Source: an uncultured Blautia sp. (GTDB lineage: Bacteria > Bacillota > Clostridia > Lachnospirales > Lachnospiraceae). From it: a stretch of DNA of 8,228 nt. The position numbers were made by a program, and so were the translations under genes. Position 1 is the stretch's first letter. Every line of letters starts with the position of its first letter. The DNA is taken from positions 1-8,228 of the forward strand of contig CAKROE010000104.1 of the NCBI GenBank assembly GCA_934371915.1, given 5' to 3'. Of this stretch, positions 7,191 to 8,228 are shown in pieces. Under the pieces are notes generated by a model, which worked only from the letters and a program-made list of their open reading frames with translations, was not told where the DNA came from and searched no databases.

Positions 7191-7219
7191 ATATTATTCG
7201 AAAATATGAAAAAAGTAAA
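7191..7219 (-). promoter_or_regulatory. putP: Promoter of putP
   Basis: Read on the minus strand, TTTACT (complement of 7214-7219) is a -35 and TAATAT (complement of 7191-7196) a -10, separated by exactly 17 bp. Transcription would start near 7184, giving a leader of about 55 nt. Confidence 0.65.
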
Positions 7220-7329
7220 GAAAATTCTTGCAAAAATGATGGATGAGCTGCGGAAAAAACAAAACACACAAAAAAGGCTGAGAAAGCGCATAAAATCAGG
7301 GAAAAACGACTAACTCAAAGGACTGGATT
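7220..7329. other. Non-coding part of the divergent region, no function seen
   Basis: This segment lies between the divergent promoters. It is A-rich on the plus strand and contains no credible ORF, RNA motif or terminator. AACTCAA at 7312-7318 forms a distant inverted repeat with TTGAGTT at 7361-7367 around the Spo0A-like boxes. Confidence 0.5.
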
Positions 7330-7360
7330 TGTCGAAAAAGCTATGTAATTGTATGACGAA
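7330..7360 (+). promoter_or_regulatory. Two Spo0A-box-like sites
   Basis: TGTCGAA (7330-7336) within TTTGTCGAAAAA and TGACGAA (7354-7360) both match the 0A-box consensus TGNCGAA. Both are in the same orientation, 24 bp apart; the second ends 5 bp before the -35 of the downstream promoter. That placement resembles Spo0A-activated promoters. The motif is short, so this is a candidate only. Confidence 0.45.
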
Positions 7361-7365
7361 TTGAG

Positions 7366-7393
7366 TTGACGTAAAGACGAGTCGGAATATAGA
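7366..7393 (+). promoter_or_regulatory. Promoter of the 105-aa hypothetical gene
   Basis: TTGACG (7366-7371) and TATAGA (7388-7393) are spaced 16 bp. Transcription would start near 7400, about 38 nt before the start codon. Confidence 0.65.
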
Positions 7394-7425
7394 ATGATGA
7401 TGAAACCTATAGTTATTGCACAAAC

Positions 7426-7430
7426 GGAGG
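7426..7430 (+). promoter_or_regulatory. Ribosome binding site fixing a TTG start
   Basis: GGAGG lies 7 nt before TTG at 7438, an ideal spacing. The first in-frame ATG codons (codons 16-17) have no comparable site, so the TTG start is preferred. Confidence 0.8.
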
Positions 7431-7437
7431 AAGAAAA

Positions 7438-7755
7438 TTGGAAAATAAAACTGAAATCGTAATCGCAAATTACATTGAAACAATGATGAAAGAAAGGAGA
7501 CAGAGAATATTTGCTTCTGATGAGTATATTCAGCAGGACAACGGAGATCTGGTTTATCTGGAAGAACGGTACAACAGCCTGAATATTCCCCATACGATCA
7601 GAAGAGTAATTGATGATTATATAGCATGTCTGGAATCAAGAGATGAAAGATATGCAGACATGTCTTATGTAGCAGGAATGGGAGATGCAATTAAAATGCT
7701 CATGAATATGGGTGTATTAAATAATCAGGGCCAATGCCTTGCACATGCGGAATAG
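7438..7755 (+). CDS. Hypothetical protein, 105 aa, TTG start
   Basis: I do not recognise this protein. It is a small soluble protein with no signal peptide or membrane segment, rich in charged residues and apparently mostly helical. The first part (8-26, IANYIETMMKERRQRI) is an amphipathic basic helix. The middle (39-75) contains YLEERYNSLNIPHTIRR and a DDYIACLESRDERYAD segment. The end has SYVAGMGDAIKML (76-88), which resembles the Y-x-x-G-x-x-D-x-I-K-x-L tail seen in many small clostridial proteins of unknown role (from memory, not searched). The gene stands alone, with its own promoter, two Spo0A-like boxes upstream, and a strong ribosome binding site. I find no intrinsic terminator before the riboswitch that starts about 75 bases downstream, so transcripts may read into it. 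Confidence 0.75.
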   Translation: MENKTEIVIANYIETMMKERRQRIFASDEYIQQDNGDLVYLEERYNSLNIPHTIRRVIDDYIACLESRDERYADMSYVAGMGDAIKMLMNMGVLNNQGQCLAHAE

Positions 7756-7791
7756 TAGCACAGAAACAAAAATCTGTAAAAATGGAACTTA

Positions 7792-7820
7792 TTAACGTTT
7801 ATGCAATAAAAGACTATATT
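7792..7820 (+). promoter_or_regulatory. Promoter directly upstream of the riboswitch
   Basis: TTAACG (7792-7797) and TATATT (7815-7820) are spaced exactly 17 bp. The predicted start near 7827 is only a few bases before the aptamer, the usual position for a riboswitch leader. Confidence 0.6.
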
Positions 7821-7830
7821 TATTTTAATA

Positions 7831-7905
7831 AAAAGGCATAGCCGGGGAAATCTGGTGACGCAAAACTATAGGGTCTAAGCAAATGTATGACAGCCAGTTG
7901 CAGGA
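7831..7905 (+). ncRNA. Cyclic di-GMP-I (GEMM) riboswitch aptamer
   Basis: The class I c-di-GMP aptamer is recognised by its ordered conserved parts. GGCA (7835-7838) opens the core. A first hairpin, CCGGG/TCTGG with wobble pairs (7842-7855), is capped by a GAAA tetraloop (7847-7850). It is followed by the invariant GACGCAAA (7857-7864). In the second hairpin TCTAAG (7874-7879) and TATGA (7886-7890) form an 11-nt-type tetraloop receptor, in which the usual C-G pair is replaced by U-A. ACAGCCAGTTGC (7890-7901) closes the aptamer. The G in the GGCA segment fits c-di-GMP rather than the A-containing cGAMP variant, though I assign that position only by alignment from memory. Unusually, no gene follows: the transcript would run to the terminator at 7971-8020, about 190 nt. 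It may be an orphan or standalone riboswitch RNA, or a 3'-UTR element of the upstream gene. Confidence 0.87.
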
Positions 7906-7970
7906 GAGATATATATAATTCTTTTAGAACAGTAACTTTTTAATTAAAATTAAATGATTTGATTTCGTTG
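7906..7970. other. AT-rich stretch between riboswitch and terminator, no gene
   Basis: The sequence is very AT-rich with stops in all forward frames. AGGAG (7902-7906) resembles a Shine-Dalgarno site but is followed by no ATG, GTG or TTG at usable distance. A decayed or lost downstream gene is one explanation. Confidence 0.55.
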
Positions 7971-8020
7971 AAAAAAAGCTGGCGTCCATCCCGTGGTTTC
8001 AGGATGAACGCCAGTTTTTT
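7971..8020. terminator. Bidirectional terminator shared by tmRNA and the riboswitch transcript
   Basis: CTGGCGTCCATCC (7979-7991) pairs with GGATGAACGCCAG (8002-8014), a 13-bp stem with one mismatch and a 10-nt loop. It is flanked by seven A (7971-7977) and six T (8015-8020). On the minus strand it ends ssrA transcription, about 45 nt after the mature 3' end. On the plus strand it would end the riboswitch RNA. Confidence 0.93.
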
Positions 8021-8031
8021 GATGTGTTTCA

Positions 8032-8052
8032 ATCTCATCAGATCTATGAGAT
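8032..8052. other. Small hairpin in the tmRNA 3' trailer
   Basis: ATCTCAT (8032-8038) pairs with ATGAGAT (8046-8052) around a 7-nt loop. It lies between the tmRNA 3' end and its terminator, where it could guide precursor processing (inference). Confidence 0.4.
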
Positions 8053-8061
8053 ATTTCATAG

Positions 8062-8228
8062 TGGACCTGGCGGGAATTGAACCCGCGTCCGAAAGCCTAT
8101 CCCTTGCGGTATCTCCCATCACAGTCGCTGATTTGACATTCCCTTGGCAGCACGCCCACCGACAGGCTTACTGCTTCAGTAGCTTCATGATACATCTACC
8201 GGGGCAAAGCTTACCCGGCAAGGTTTCT
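8062..8228 (-). ncRNA. ssrA: tmRNA (SsrA), 3' half
   Basis: tmRNA rescues stalled ribosomes by acting as both tRNA-Ala and a short mRNA. On the minus strand the end of the window carries the tRNA-like 3' part. TTTCGGACGCGGG leads into a T-arm GCGGGTTCAATTCCCGC (complement of 8070-8086, 5-bp stem). It is followed by a 7-nt acceptor strand CAGGTCC and discriminator A (complement of 8062-8069). The encoded bases after it read CTA, so CCA appears to be added after transcription. Upstream in the RNA are stems fitting the pseudoknot region: TACTG/CAGTA (8169-8173 with 8177-8181) and CCGGG/CCCGG (8199-8203 with 8214-8218). The tag reading frame, PK1 and 5' acceptor strand lie beyond base 8228. A tRNA is ruled out because the T-arm is not preceded by a normal anticodon arm. 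Confidence 0.9.

Noticed and set aside
7760..7777. Hairpin ACAGA/TCTGT as a terminator of the 105-aa gene
   Set aside because: It has only 5 bp, an A-rich loop and no following T-run.
7831..7905. cGAMP-type (A-variant) reading of the GEMM riboswitch
   Set aside because: The core opens with GGCA and keeps G where the cGAMP variant would have A, so c-di-GMP is the more likely ligand.
8062..8090. A tRNA gene suggested by the T-arm at the right edge
   Set aside because: The RNA upstream of the T-arm lacks an anticodon arm and instead has tmRNA-type sequence and stems.
7940..8122. Minus-strand reading frame of 60 codons across the terminator and tmRNA end
   Set aside because: It overlaps the tmRNA T-arm, acceptor strand and the terminator hairpin; no ribosome binding site and no family resemblance.
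1..8228. CRISPR array, integrase, transposase or prophage genes
   Set aside because: No regularly spaced direct repeats and no recombinase-like protein were found. The only mobile-like signal is the palindrome at 1884-2098.

Overview
The window reads as chromosomal DNA of a low-to-moderate GC, Gram-positive, strictly anaerobic Clostridia member, most likely a Lachnospiraceae gut bacterium. This is inferred from strong GGAGG-type ribosome binding sites, several hairpin-plus-T-run terminators, an aldo/keto reductase carrying a ferredoxin-like tail, a c-di-GMP-I riboswitch, and possible Spo0A boxes. No species can be named from the sequence alone.

Layout, left to right. (1) 1-121 is the 3' end of elongation factor P, closed by a clear intrinsic terminator. 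(2) 212-1802 is a tight two-gene redox operon: an Fe-S aldo/keto reductase and a nitroreductase-family flavoprotein separated by one base. (3) 1803-2206 has no gene but holds a roughly 215-nt imperfect palindrome (1884-2098), followed by the ppk leader. (4) 2207-4255 is polyphosphate kinase 1, with its own terminator. (5) 4441-5491 is an lrgA-lrgB pair behind an extended -10 promoter. It faces a minus-strand putP sodium/proline symporter (5588-7129), and one long hairpin between them serves both. (6) 7130-7437 is a divergent promoter region: a putP promoter on the minus strand, and a promoter with two Spo0A-box-like heptamers driving an unrecognised 105-aa protein (7438-7755, TTG start). (7) 7792-8020 carries a good promoter, a c-di-GMP-I riboswitch aptamer and a bidirectional terminator, with no reading frame between aptamer and terminator. 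(8) The right edge holds the 3' half of tmRNA (ssrA) on the minus strand, whose transcript ends in that same terminator.

Functionally this is mostly housekeeping and stress or metabolism: translation (EF-P, tmRNA), redox enzymes, polyphosphate storage, and small-molecule membrane transport (LrgAB, PutP). The most unusual items are the c-di-GMP riboswitch with no gene to control, ending in the tmRNA terminator; the long hairpin upstream of ppk; and the possible sporulation-type control of the unknown small gene that precedes the riboswitch. None of the main protein genes looks frameshifted or truncated, apart from the window edges.
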